Shown here: positions 1 through 8,279 of the stretch, in pieces
Position numbering within the stretch: position 1 is the first letter of the stretch
How the letters are laid out: each line of letters begins with the position of its first letter
NCBI RefSeq assembly: GCF_025264665.1
Contig: NZ_CP073697.1
Coordinates: forward strand, 1,922,001 to 1,986,000
Source of the DNA: Edaphobacter flagellatus
GTDB taxonomy: Bacteria; Acidobacteriota; Terriglobia; Terriglobales; Acidobacteriaceae
Reading direction: 5' to 3'
DNA: 64,000 bases
Position numbers and translations under genes: made by a program
The notes under the pieces: generated by a model
What the model saw: only the letters and a program-made list of their open reading frames with translations
Database searches by the model: none
Told to the model about the DNA's origin: nothing

Positions 1-424
1 AGAGCTTCAGCTTGTCGGAGGCTGGGTTGTCGACGGCGGCATCGACATGCGGAGAGCGACGGCTGCGCCAGGAGAGCCATGCGGAATAGAGCAGGACGCC
101 TCCAAACAGAATGGCGAGGGCGCGCGTGGGAACCTTGGCCGCGAGATAGGCACCCAGCAAGGCTCCGAGTGTGGTCGCGACTTCGAGGAACATGCCGATG
201 CGCACGCTGGAAAAGCCTTCGCGGACATAGGCTGCGGCAGCTCCCGAGGAGGTTGCGATGACGGAGATCAAGGAGGCCCCGATGGCGTAACGGATGTCGA
301 CGTGAAAGACCAGAGTCAGCAGAGGGACCAGAACAACGCCACCGCCAAGGCCGGTCAGCGCGCCCAGCAGGCCGGCAGCCGACGAGCTCGCAAAGACCAG
401 CAGCGTGAAGACCAGGACCGTCAT
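1..424 (-). CDS. TauE/SafE-family permease, N-terminal part (cut by window edge)
   Basis: An open frame runs leftward from an ATG at 424 to the window edge without a stop, so the C-terminal half is missing. The protein begins MTVLVFTLLVFASSSAAGLL and continues with a glycine-rich LGALTGLGGGVVLVPLL segment, the hallmark of the first repeat of TauE/SafE (DUF81) membrane proteins, then IRYAIGASLISVIATSSGAAA and further hydrophobic helices. Members export or import sulfite, sulfoacetate or other small organosulfur anions through the inner membrane; the substrate here cannot be read. The gene is divergent from the dehydrogenase at 506, with about 80 bp between them. The upstream GGAATGAG is a modest ribosome-binding site. 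Confidence 0.85.
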   Translation of the reverse strand, partial: MTVLVFTLLVFASSSAAGLLGALTGLGGGVVLVPLLTLVFHVDIRYAIGASLISVIATSSGAAAAYVREGFSSVRIGMFLEVATTLGALLGAYLAAKVPTRALAILFGGVLLYSAWLSWRSRRSPHVDAAVDNPASDKLKL

Positions 425-429
425 CTCAT

Positions 430-457
430 TCCATTCTAATGGGAAGGCACGTATAAA
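430..457 (+). promoter_or_regulatory. candidate promoter of the short-chain dehydrogenase
   Basis: A TATAAA hexamer at 452-457 lies about 50 bp upstream of the dehydrogenase start. A weak -35-like TTCCAT at 430 is separated from it by roughly 17 bp. The bases TTCCATTCTAATGGGAA around the -35 are almost palindromic and could hold an operator serving both divergent genes. This rests on sequence resemblance only. Confidence 0.3.
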
Positions 458-505
458 TAGGCTTAGATTCCCGCGTCATTCTTCTGCCCGGAGCATCCAA
501 CAGCC

Positions 506-1447
506 ATGAGTGACTGGACGCCAGAACAGATACCCTCGCTGCGGGGCAGGCGCTTTGTGATTACGGGCGCTAACACGGGCATTGGGTATCATGCCGCGCT
601 TAAGCTTGCCCGGCGCGAGGCCGACCTGGTTCTTGCGTGCCGCGATCCGCGTAAGGGTGAGGCCGCGCTGGGCCGGTTAATGAATGAAGCTCCTGGAGCC
701 AATGCAGAACTGGCCATACTGGATCTGGCGTCGCTGGATTCGGTGCGTCGCTTTGCAGCGGAGGAGCTTGCCAAGCAGAGGCCGCTGCATGTGTTGATTA
801 ACAATGCCGGCGTGATGGCGCTGCCACAACGGTTGGAGACTACGGACGGTTTTGAGATGCAGTTCGGCACGAACGTTCTGGGTCACTTTGCGCTGACCGG
901 GCTGCTGCTTCCGGCGATGGAACGATCTTCGACGATTGGGAATCCGTCGCGGGTCGTGACGATTGCATCGATCGCGCACAAGCGCACGCACCTGAGGCTG
1001 GATGATCTGCAGTCCATGCAATCGTACTCGCCGATGCGGGTTTATCAACAGACGAAGCTTGCGGATCTGATGTTCAGTTTTGAACTGAGCAGAAGGCTGC
1101 GTGCGGAGGGTTCTTCGGTGATGAGCGTGGCGGCGCATCCGGGTGTTGCTGCTACGGATCTGTTCCGCACAGAAAACCGCTCCGGCTTTGTGAAAACGCT
1201 GCGCTCCGTCATTGGAGAGGCGATCAGCATCTTTCTGAATACGGATGCCGAAGGTGCGTTGCCGACGTTGTATGCAGCGACGGCAGCGGATGTTGTCGAC
1301 GGCGGCTACTATGGGCCGCAGGGCTTTGAAGAGATGCGCGGCGAGACGGTGGGGCCAGCGAAGGTGGCTCCGCAGGCACTTGATAAGAGTGCTGCGGCTC
1401 GGCTGTGGGAGCTGTGCGAGGGTTGGACTGGCGTTTGCTTTCCCTGA
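506..1447 (+). CDS. short-chain dehydrogenase/reductase (retinol dehydrogenase / protochlorophyllide reductase-like)
   Basis: A 313-residue cytosolic NAD(P)-dependent oxidoreductase of the classical SDR superfamily. The cofactor motif TGANTGIG is at residues 20-27, NNAG at 99-102, the catalytic serine near 155 (TIAS) and the YxxxK pair at Y180/K184. The C-terminal part, with YYGPQGFEEMRGE, resembles the WW-domain oxidoreductase / retinol dehydrogenase-like subgroup, which reduces or oxidises bulky hydrophobic carbonyls or alcohols. The substrate cannot be deduced. It stands alone on the plus strand and converges on the permease ending at 1466. Confidence 0.88.
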   Translation: MSDWTPEQIPSLRGRRFVITGANTGIGYHAALKLARREADLVLACRDPRKGEAALGRLMNEAPGANAELAILDLASLDSVRRFAAEELAKQRPLHVLINNAGVMALPQRLETTDGFEMQFGTNVLGHFALTGLLLPAMERSSTIGNPSRVVTIASIAHKRTHLRLDDLQSMQSYSPMRVYQQTKLADLMFSFELSRRLRAEGSSVMSVAAHPGVAATDLFRTENRSGFVKTLRSVIGEAISIFLNTDAEGALPTLYAATAADVVDGGYYGPQGFEEMRGETVGPAKVAPQALDKSAAARLWELCEGWTGVCFP

Positions 1448-1457
1448 GTTAAAGAAC

Positions 1458-1479
1458 ACGCGCTGCTATTGCAGCGCGT
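1458..1479 (-). terminator. hairpin at the end of the MFS permease gene
   Basis: ACGCGCTGC and GCAGCGCGT form a perfect 9-bp stem with a TATT loop. The hairpin overlaps the last codons and stop of the leftward permease and is followed on the minus strand by GTGTTCTTT. It lies between two convergent genes and probably ends the leftward transcript. Confidence 0.5.
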
Positions 1480-2716
1480 TGTCCAGTGAAGTCTCTTGCG
1501 CTAGTGCTCGCTGATTGCTGTTCTTCTCGGAGAAGGCGAGGAAGAAGCCAACCAGCACAACTACAGAGATGATGGCGCAGAAGATCCAGATGGAGTGCCA
1601 CTCGTAGGTGGCTCCTCCGACCGGTGCGGACAGGTGATAGTGATCGACCACGGCACCGGAGAGCCAGGCGCCGACGAACATTCCCAGGCCATAGGTGACG
1701 AAGGTGATCATGCCCTGTGCTGCGGCACGGATGCCTACGTTGGCCTTGTTGTCGACATAGATCTGTCCGGTGACGAAGAAGAAGTCGTAGCAGATGCCGT
1801 GCAGCAGGATGCCGGCCCAGAGCATCCACATGCCTGCTCCGACGTTGCCGTAGGCGAAGAAGAGATAGCGCAGCACCCACGCGCTCATGCCGGCGACCAG
1901 CATGTATTTGACGCCCAGACGGCGGAAGAACCAGGGGATGAGCAGCATGCAGAGCATCTCGGACATCTGGCCGCCGGTCATCTTGCCGGCAGCGTTCTGG
2001 ACGCCGATCTGGTTGAGGTAGAGGTTGGTGAAGGCGTAGTAGAACTGCAGCGGGATGCAGATGCAGAACGAGGCCAGCACGAAGACCAGCATCGAGCGCT
2101 CGCGGATGAGGTCGAGCGCTTCGCGAGGGAAGATGCTGTTGATGGTGAACTTCTGACCGCGGCCGAGCAGCGGCGGCGTCTTCGGCAACGTGAAGCAGTA
2201 GAAGCCCATGAGAAGTGAGGAGAGCGCAGCGATCCGCATGGGCGTTGCTGTGGCTTCGACACGCATGGTGCCAATGATCAGGCCGGCGATGATCCATCCG
2301 ATGGAGCCAAGCACGCGGATCGAGCCGAAGTCTTCTCTGGGGTCGCTCATCTGCCGGAATGAGAGCGAGTTGGTGAGCGCCATCGTCGGCATGTAGCAGA
2401 GACAGTAGATGAGCAGGAGCGTGTAGAAGATGCCGAATGACACCTGCATGGAGGCTACAAAGAGGAGTGCACCGCCGAACAGATGCAGCAGGCCGAGCAG
2501 CTTTTGCGTATCGAAGAACCTGTCGGCAATGATACCGACGAAGAACGGGGCCACAATCGCGCCGATGGCTGTGGTTCCGTAGGCGACGCTGATCTGCTGT
2601 CCGGTAAAGTGCAACGGCCCGGAGAGCCAGGTCGCCATTGTGACGTACCACGCACCCCAGATAAAGTACTCCAGGAACATCATGACGCTTAGTCGCGCCC
2701 GCATCTGCAGCTTCAT
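1466..2716 (-). CDS. MFS permease, nucleoside:H+ symporter (NHS) family
   Basis: About 416 residues with roughly twelve hydrophobic helices. The N-terminus (RARLSVMMFLEYFIWGAWYV) and the following helix with the AYGTTAIGAIVAPFFVG segment are typical of the NupG/XapB-like nucleoside:H+ symporter family, which in Acidobacteria and Bacteroidetes often sits in sugar-catabolic clusters and may carry sugars. The start at 2716 is preferred over a longer frame because GGGAGAGG lies just upstream. The gene follows the Gfo/Idh/MocA gene by 22 bp in the same direction, so the two are probably co-transcribed and act on one substrate. Confidence 0.82.
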   Translation of the reverse strand: MKLQMRARLSVMMFLEYFIWGAWYVTMATWLSGPLHFTGQQISVAYGTTAIGAIVAPFFVGIIADRFFDTQKLLGLLHLFGGALLFVASMQVSFGIFYTLLLIYCLCYMPTMALTNSLSFRQMSDPREDFGSIRVLGSIGWIIAGLIIGTMRVEATATPMRIAALSSLLMGFYCFTLPKTPPLLGRGQKFTINSIFPREALDLIRERSMLVFVLASFCICIPLQFYYAFTNLYLNQIGVQNAAGKMTGGQMSEMLCMLLIPWFFRRLGVKYMLVAGMSAWVLRYLFFAYGNVGAGMWMLWAGILLHGICYDFFFVTGQIYVDNKANVGIRAAAQGMITFVTYGLGMFVGAWLSGAVVDHYHLSAPVGGATYEWHSIWIFCAIISVVVLVGFFLAFSEKNSNQRALAQETSLDNALQ

Positions 2717-2738
2717 TCGGCCTCTCCCTACTGCTGGT

Positions 2739-3887
2739 TCACTCTGATGGTACGTCCTGCCAGACTCCGCCAGCAGCATGGCTCTTCAACATGGTTTCGA
2801 TCACCTGGGTCACGTGCGCTGCGTTCGCGAAGGTGCAGACGGTCGCGCGGCGCTCGCCGGTGCGTACCCAATGGTATATGTCGGCGACGACGTTGAAGAA
2901 GGCGTCGCTCCAGCTTTCCTGATGGCCTGCAGGAAGATGCGCGTAGGCAGCGGCGGCGGGCAGCATCAGCGATGGGTCCTTGCCCATGATGGCGTTGGGG
3001 CGGTCGTGGCAGCCGATCCACAGCTCGTTCTGCTGCTCCTGCTTCCAGCCGAGAGATGCCTTGCGTCCGTTTAGCTCGATCTCCAGCCCGTTCTTATGGC
3101 CGGGGACGACCTGTGCCGCGCGCAGATTTCCTTTGACGCCGTTTTCGAAGCGAACGAGAACATTGGCCAGGTCCTCTCCGTGGACTTCGACGGGCGTGCG
3201 CTGGACATCCTTCTTCTGGCTGAAGGCTTCTGCTGAACCGCCGGAGGAATAGCGCGTGGTCACGACGGTCGTCAGGTCGGCCAGCACGGCGACGATGCGC
3301 ATGCCGGAGATGTGCTCGGCGAGATCGCACCAATGCGAGCCGATGTCGGCGAGTGCGGAGCTGGGGCCTCCCATCTTTGGATCGGAGCGCCAGGAGTAGA
3401 CCGTGTCATCGGTCATCCAGTCCTGAAGGTACTGGCCGTGGATATAGAAGACGCGTCCCAGATCGCCTTCTGCCACCATCAATCGAGCCTGCTGCACCAG
3501 CGGGTTGCCGCGGTAGTTGAACGTAACGGCATTAACGACACCTGCTTTTGCTGCGGCATCACGGAGTCGGATGGCTTCGTCAGCTGTGATCGCGAGCGGC
3601 TTGTCGGAGACGACATGTTTGCCGGCTTCGAGCGCTGCCAGCGTGATCTCGTAGTGGAGATAGCTTGGCGTGGTGTTATGCACGACCGTGACTTCGGGGT
3701 CGGCGAGCAGTTCTTTATAGTCGCCATAGGCACGGGGCACATTCCACTGCTTCGCCTTCTGCTCGGTCCGGGCTGCGTTTGAACCGGCGATCGCAACCAC
3801 ATCCACGTCGCCCAGCCGACGCACCGCATCGATGTGGTGCGGTGCAATAAATCCGGGACCGATCAGGCCCATTCCAATCTTCTTCAC
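2739..3887 (-). CDS. Gfo/Idh/MocA-family oxidoreductase (cytosolic)
   Basis: About 382 residues. An N-terminal Rossmann fold opens with KKIGMGLIGPGFIAPHH. The lysine motif appears as SDKPLA rather than the usual EKP, and the C-terminal half has the conserved DIGSHWCDL. Enzymes of this family oxidise or reduce sugars and polyols with tightly held NAD(P); several oxidise glycosides at C3. The GTG at 3887 is chosen because AAGGAGG stands 9 bases before it; a longer frame to 3923 has no comparable site. There is no signal peptide, unlike the homologue at 61512. It is probably co-transcribed with the permease downstream. Confidence 0.87.
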   Translation of the reverse strand: MKKIGMGLIGPGFIAPHHIDAVRRLGDVDVVAIAGSNAARTEQKAKQWNVPRAYGDYKELLADPEVTVVHNTTPSYLHYEITLAALEAGKHVVSDKPLAITADEAIRLRDAAAKAGVVNAVTFNYRGNPLVQQARLMVAEGDLGRVFYIHGQYLQDWMTDDTVYSWRSDPKMGGPSSALADIGSHWCDLAEHISGMRIVAVLADLTTVVTTRYSSGGSAEAFSQKKDVQRTPVEVHGEDLANVLVRFENGVKGNLRAAQVVPGHKNGLEIELNGRKASLGWKQEQQNELWIGCHDRPNAIMGKDPSLMLPAAAAYAHLPAGHQESWSDAFFNVVADIYHWVRTGERRATVCTFANAAHVTQVIETMLKSHAAGGVWQDVPSE

Positions 3888-4000
3888 TTCCTGAACCCTC
3901 CTTGAGGTTCCGCGCTCATCCATCCATCTAATATGGACATAATCGATTTAGCAATTTTTTCTGAAAGAATTTTGAGCAGCGATCGTAGATGATGCAAAAA

Positions 4001-4031
4001 ATACGGTCCCGGCATGACGCCGGGACCGTAT
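4001..4031 (-). terminator. Rho-independent terminator of the GH101-like gene
   Basis: A perfect 13-bp stem, ATACGGTCCCGGC with its complement and a 5-base loop, is followed on the minus strand by a run of six T (complement of positions 3995-4000). It lies just beyond the stop at 4046 and separates that gene from the Gfo/Idh/MocA gene starting at 3887. Confidence 0.9.
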
Positions 4032-4045
4032 CGACATGCAATTGA

Positions 4046-6232
4046 TTAGGAACGAGAGACGATGATTGGGCTTCGCGGCTGCACATCGACGACGATCTCT
4101 CCGTTTTGCGGCTTGATCGAGACGGGCTGTAAGCCGGTCTTGGTTGCTGCGTTGGCTTTGATGTTTGCGGCGCTCCACCCGGCAGGGAGTGGATGGCGCA
4201 GGGTACGGGCATCTTTGGAGTAGAAGACGATGCGGTCGTTGCCGAGCGGGCAGGCGACCCAGCCTTCGGTTGCGACGTCGGTTCCGCCGATGGTTGCGGT
4301 GTACCTGCCGGTATCGAGCGAGACCTGAACCTTGCCCCCTTCGACTTCGAGCACGGAGTCGTTGCCGTTGTCGGTGAAGGCGAGGATGTTTCGGCGATGC
4401 AGCAGCATCCACGGAACGGCCTGCAGGTAGAAGGTTTCGGCGACGGTCAGGCGGTCTTCTTCATAGCGTGTCATGAAACGCGGGCCGCCGCCGTAAAACA
4501 TCTGCTGCGCGCCGGGGTGGGTCTCGCCGCGATGCATGCCGTCTCCCCAGCTTGCGACCTGACGATAGACGGCGGGGAACATCGGTATGGGGCGACCACC
4601 CATTGGGCATGAGCGGATGCCGCATCCTTGCCAGAAGAAGCTGACCTTGCCCATGAAGGGATAGCGCGGCGCCTCGGAGCTGACGTCGATGCCGCGCTGA
4701 TGATACGCATCAAGGATGCGGAGTTTGCCGTCAACGAGATTGGTATATCCGCTGGCGGGAGATTCGCGGTCCCAGTCGTTGCGGATGGCGTAGTAGGTCA
4801 GCACGTCGATGTGCGTGGTGCCGGGAAGCTTGTACTGCTTGCAGGTGTAGTCGACGCGCTCGAGAGCACCGTGGCGCAGATATTTTGCCAGGCCGAGGAT
4901 GTAGGACTTCTCGCCTGTCCAGGAGCGGCTATTGTAGAGCTCGCCATCGGGGCGGCGGGCGACGATTTTTTCGTCCCACTTGGGGCTGCTGCGATAGCCG
5001 TCGTCGTAGTTGTCGGAGAGCGTGACCTTTGCGTTGTACTTTTTGGCGTTCTCCATCAGACGCATCATGCCTTCGTAGCCGCCGATGCGTGCGTCGACTT
5101 CGTTGACGGCAGGGTAGCCGGTGTCTTTGCCTTTGAACTGCCATCCCCACAGATGCACGATCTGCGGGATGTTGCCGGTGAGCGCGGCGACTTCGCGAAT
5201 GATCTCCTCACACTGGGCGAAGGTGGTTGCGGGCTGCGGCCAGGTGGGCTCGTCCAGACGAATGCCATAGGTATAGACATCGTCGTACATCGTGGTTCGC
5301 TTGGGCGGAAGCTGTTTTCGTACATAATGTGCGCCGGCGAGCCATGCCTGGCTCCAGTCGCCGGTGACGGCGAAGAAATCGAGATGACAGAGCGGCTGCT
5401 GACGCACCAGAAGATTCGGCGTGCCCGCATTGCCGCAGTTGAGCGGCTCGTCCTTGCCGAGATTGAGATCGGCGCACAGACCACCGTCGACGCGGTGGCG
5501 CTGCACGGTGCCCATGGCTCCGCGTCCGTCTGCCGAGACGGACATCGCTCCGCCATCCATATAGCCTTCGTTGACGAGCACGCAGAAGGCCTTCGCATCA
5601 CCAGTCATCAGGACAGGGAGCGTGCTAAGCGTGTCTCCCCAAAACTGGTTGAGGCCGAGCTTGCCCGGCTTTGCCTTGGCGATCTCGATTAGCGCGCCGC
5701 CTGTGTCGCCGTGCGCCATCCACGCATGATCGCGCTGACTACGTACGGTGACGAGCGCGGGTAGGCGAACCTCCAGGAGTTCGAAGCCGGGCTTCTCGCT
5801 TACCTGTTCGAGCGTGACGGTCAGCCGCGATCCTGCGGCGACGTAGCGTATCTGAAAGGTTGTAGCGAGGGTGCCGCCGAACTCCGCGGAGATGTCGAAG
5901 AGGACGCTGGATGCTTGCGGGTGGACAGCTGTTACTTTTGCCTGCACGGCATCGCGAGTCCAGGGATTCTTTCTGCAGACGAAGACTTCGATGGGCGAGC
6001 TGGTGTCGTCTCCCATGAGGTCGACATTCTTGCCTGCGAGAACGTATTGCGCAGGGATACCGTGTTCAGCATCAAAGGTAACGGTTAACGCCGGGGTATG
6101 AATGTTGAGCGGGCGGCTGGCGGACTTCGGCTCGCCAGCATAGGTCTTCTCGGAGACAACTGCCCCAACACCCGTGGCGGCAGCCAGTTTTACAAAGGTA
6201 CGGCGATTGAACGTCGTGATCTCTTGCCTCAT
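4046..6232 (-). CDS. Tat-exported glycoside hydrolase-like protein (GH101 / endo-alpha-N-acetylgalactosaminidase-like)
   Basis: A 728-residue protein with a Tat-type leader (NRRTFVKLAAATGVGAVVS). A galactose-mutarotase-like beta domain (about 40-300) is followed by a TIM-barrel-like region. That region contains QIVHLWGWQFKGKDTGYP, a chain of aspartates (KVTLSDNYDDGYR) and HIDVLTYYAIRNDW, then a C-terminal beta domain. The LWGWQ...G.DTGYP arrangement recalls the catalytic domain of GH101 and DUF5696 proteins. This is inferred from motif order, and activity on O-glycans is not established. The gene is monocistronic, with a strong terminator at 4001-4031. Confidence 0.6.
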   Translation of the reverse strand: MRQEITTFNRRTFVKLAAATGVGAVVSEKTYAGEPKSASRPLNIHTPALTVTFDAEHGIPAQYVLAGKNVDLMGDDTSSPIEVFVCRKNPWTRDAVQAKVTAVHPQASSVLFDISAEFGGTLATTFQIRYVAAGSRLTVTLEQVSEKPGFELLEVRLPALVTVRSQRDHAWMAHGDTGGALIEIAKAKPGKLGLNQFWGDTLSTLPVLMTGDAKAFCVLVNEGYMDGGAMSVSADGRGAMGTVQRHRVDGGLCADLNLGKDEPLNCGNAGTPNLLVRQQPLCHLDFFAVTGDWSQAWLAGAHYVRKQLPPKRTTMYDDVYTYGIRLDEPTWPQPATTFAQCEEIIREVAALTGNIPQIVHLWGWQFKGKDTGYPAVNEVDARIGGYEGMMRLMENAKKYNAKVTLSDNYDDGYRSSPKWDEKIVARRPDGELYNSRSWTGEKSYILGLAKYLRHGALERVDYTCKQYKLPGTTHIDVLTYYAIRNDWDRESPASGYTNLVDGKLRILDAYHQRGIDVSSEAPRYPFMGKVSFFWQGCGIRSCPMGGRPIPMFPAVYRQVASWGDGMHRGETHPGAQQMFYGGGPRFMTRYEEDRLTVAETFYLQAVPWMLLHRRNILAFTDNGNDSVLEVEGGKVQVSLDTGRYTATIGGTDVATEGWVACPLGNDRIVFYSKDARTLRHPLPAGWSAANIKANAATKTGLQPVSIKPQNGEIVVDVQPRSPIIVSRS

Positions 6233-6353
6233 GCCATTTCACCAGTAGAAATAAACTTTCTATCTCAAAAGAGAGTAGAGAGCATACTACCAGCGTGCCC
6301 ACGTACATGGGCAAGAGATCCCACGCTTTTTTTTGACGAATTACAGGATCCGG

Positions 6354-7196
6354 CTAAAGAACCTGGGCCTTCCAGGCTTCGAGCCGCTGGATCGCGGTAT
6401 GGATGTCTGCCGTTTTCTGTACCAGGTTTGGCTCTTCACGTTCGATGGTGAGGGGGCCCGTATAGTTCATCTGTTTCAGCTGGCGAATAAAGGCGGGGAA
6501 ATCCACCTCTCCGTCTCCAAGTGCGCACTCATGCCCGAGAAGGCCAGCGCCGGCAGGTGACCGACCATCCTTGCAATGCACCGACACGACATGCTGTTGC
6601 AGAAGCTTCAACGCCTGTACCGGATCACTGTATCCATAAAGAATCAGGTTCGCGGGATCGAAATTAATCTTCAGGTTCGCACGGTCTACATCCGCGAAGA
6701 ACTGCAGGAGCACCGGCGCAGACTCCTGCCCTGTTTCGAGGACAAAGTTTTGGCCGTTCTTTGCCATGGCATCGCACAGGTCGCGAGCGACGTCGATCAG
6801 CTCCGCGTACAAAGGCTCGGCGCTGGCGGCGGGAATAAATCCGATATGACACGAGACAGCACGGATGCCGAACTCTCGCGCAAAGCTGGCGATCTCTTTT
6901 GTGCGCGCGATACGCTCGGGGCGATACTTCGCATTGGTAAAGCCGACGGACTCATGGACCCGCTCAAGGTTAGAGTAATCTTCACCCTCGTAGCAGCACA
7001 CCGCGCTGGTGAGAACGATCGGCGAATTGGCCAATGTAGTCTTCCAGTCTTTGACTGCTGATGCGCAATCAATCGAAGGCGGGATGCCAAGCTGGATCGC
7101 GCGCAGGCGGAACTGCGAAATAAACTTTAGTGTTTCGTCGGCTGTCTTCTCGGCCCAGACAACAAGGCCAATCTCCATGGGTTCTACTGTTGCCAT
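6354..7196 (-). CDS. sugar phosphate isomerase/epimerase-like TIM barrel (AP-endonuclease-2 family, cytosolic)
   Basis: A 280-residue xylose-isomerase-like TIM barrel with no signal peptide. Candidate metal ligands are spread as in the family: SCHIGF, the glutamate in NFVLETGQE, NFDPANL, SVHCKDGR and the final IEREE. Family members isomerise, epimerise, dehydrate or eliminate sugars and keto-sugars. Its start overlaps the upstream Gfo/Idh/MocA frame by about 13 bp, a clear sign of translational coupling, so the pair should act in sequence on one sugar. The reaction cannot be named from sequence. Confidence 0.85.
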   Translation of the reverse strand: MATVEPMEIGLVVWAEKTADETLKFISQFRLRAIQLGIPPSIDCASAVKDWKTTLANSPIVLTSAVCCYEGEDYSNLERVHESVGFTNAKYRPERIARTKEIASFAREFGIRAVSCHIGFIPAASAEPLYAELIDVARDLCDAMAKNGQNFVLETGQESAPVLLQFFADVDRANLKINFDPANLILYGYSDPVQALKLLQQHVVSVHCKDGRSPAGAGLLGHECALGDGEVDFPAFIRQLKQMNYTGPLTIEREEPNLVQKTADIHTAIQRLEAWKAQVL

Positions 7197-8164
7197 ACAA
7201 GCTCCTGTCCACCTGCTTCGCGCGAGGCTTTAAGTTGAAGTGCGAGTTTGACTGCCAGCGCGGATTCGGACGGCGGGCATACGTTTGGTGGCTGGTTGTT
7301 TCGGCAGCACTCGACAAAGTAGGCAATCTCATCGAAGTACGGATCGTGCGCCGGGATCTCCACCGGAGCTTCCACACCGTGCAATGTCTGGATCAATTGA
7401 TTGTCGTGATGCACTAGCCGTGCATCTGGGGCTTGGATCTCGAAGCTGGCAGAGAACGCAGCTTCAGGATTGAGCCAGCCGCCTTCGACAATGACATCCA
7501 GCCCCGACGCATAGTGAAGCGTCCCGCGCATCGTATCGACTGGACCTATGCTGACAGCACGCACGGATTTGGGCTGACCAAAGAGGTCAAGCGCCATATC
7601 GAGATCATGGCAGAGCATATCGAGGATGGCGCCGCCGCTGCGCGACTCCTCCGTGAGCCATCCTCCCCACTGCGGGTAACCGGCACTTCGGCGCAGTATG
7701 CAATGCGTCACGTTTTCGCGGCCAACTCGATCCAGAAACTGCGCGGCATAGCGATAGGGGTACATGAACCGAAGCACCTGGCCGATCATGAAGGTGCGAC
7801 CGCTTTTGGCAGCAGCGGCCAACAATTCGTCGCATTCCGCAACAGTCAGAGCCATGGGTTTCTCGCTTAGTACATGCTTTCCTGCTGCAAACGCAGCCAG
7901 CACAACCTCGCGATGCATATCTGTTGGCAGGCATACATCAATCGCATCGATCTCCGGATCGGCAATCACTGCTCGCCAGTCGGGGTTCCACTGAACGGTA
8001 TCTGGCAATGGGCCACTCGCGAGGTCGAGGTTACCTCGTGCAGGAGCATCTGCCGTCGGCCGCGTGCGCGTCGAGACTGCCTTCACCTCGGCATCAGGAA
8101 TGCGCTGTATCGCAGCCAGATGCGCGCCTCCCATGAATCCATAACCAAGCAATGCAAACTTCAT
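7184..8164 (-). CDS. Gfo/Idh/MocA-family oxidoreductase (cytosolic)
   Basis: About 326 residues. A Rossmann fold begins FALLGYGFMGGAH. The catalytic-lysine motif is intact as SEKPMALT, and the C-terminal domain carries GGAILDMLCHDLDMALDLFG, the usual histidine-aspartate site. The ATG at 8164 is preferred, with AAGAGAGA a workable distance upstream; the in-frame ATG at 8173 is an alternative adding three residues. It is the first gene of a two-gene operon with the TIM-barrel isomerase at 6354. The TonB receptor at 8280 lies upstream on the same strand but is cut off by a terminator at 8238-8262. Confidence 0.87.
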   Translation of the reverse strand: MKFALLGYGFMGGAHLAAIQRIPDAEVKAVSTRTRPTADAPARGNLDLASGPLPDTVQWNPDWRAVIADPEIDAIDVCLPTDMHREVVLAAFAAGKHVLSEKPMALTVAECDELLAAAAKSGRTFMIGQVLRFMYPYRYAAQFLDRVGRENVTHCILRRSAGYPQWGGWLTEESRSGGAILDMLCHDLDMALDLFGQPKSVRAVSIGPVDTMRGTLHYASGLDVIVEGGWLNPEAAFSASFEIQAPDARLVHHDNQLIQTLHGVEAPVEIPAHDPYFDEIAYFVECCRNNQPPNVCPPSESALAVKLALQLKASREAGGQELVWQQ

Positions 8165-8237
8165 CTCATCCATTCTCTCTTATGCAGAGCATCCGTTCAT
8201 GGGTGCTCTACGTAAATTTGTCTGGGGCAAAGAAAAC

Positions 8238-8262
8238 GGGCAGCTCATGAAATGAGCTGCCC
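8238..8262 (-). terminator. terminator after TonB receptor 1
   Basis: GGGCAGCTCAT and ATGAGCTGCCC form an 11-bp perfect stem with a 3-base loop. On the minus strand it is followed by GTTTTCTTTG. It sits 18 bp past the receptor stop and insulates the sugar operon starting at 8164. Confidence 0.82.
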
Positions 8263-8279
8263 TCGTGCCATGAAGCAAA

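Noticed and set aside
47..439. 130-codon frame on the plus strand at the left edge
   Set aside because: The minus strand encodes a clear TauE/SafE membrane protein that runs off the window; this frame is its mirror.
4628..5692. 354-codon frame opposite the GH101-like gene
   Set aside because: Valine/alanine-rich shadow without homology; the opposite strand has a Tat leader and catalytic-type motifs.
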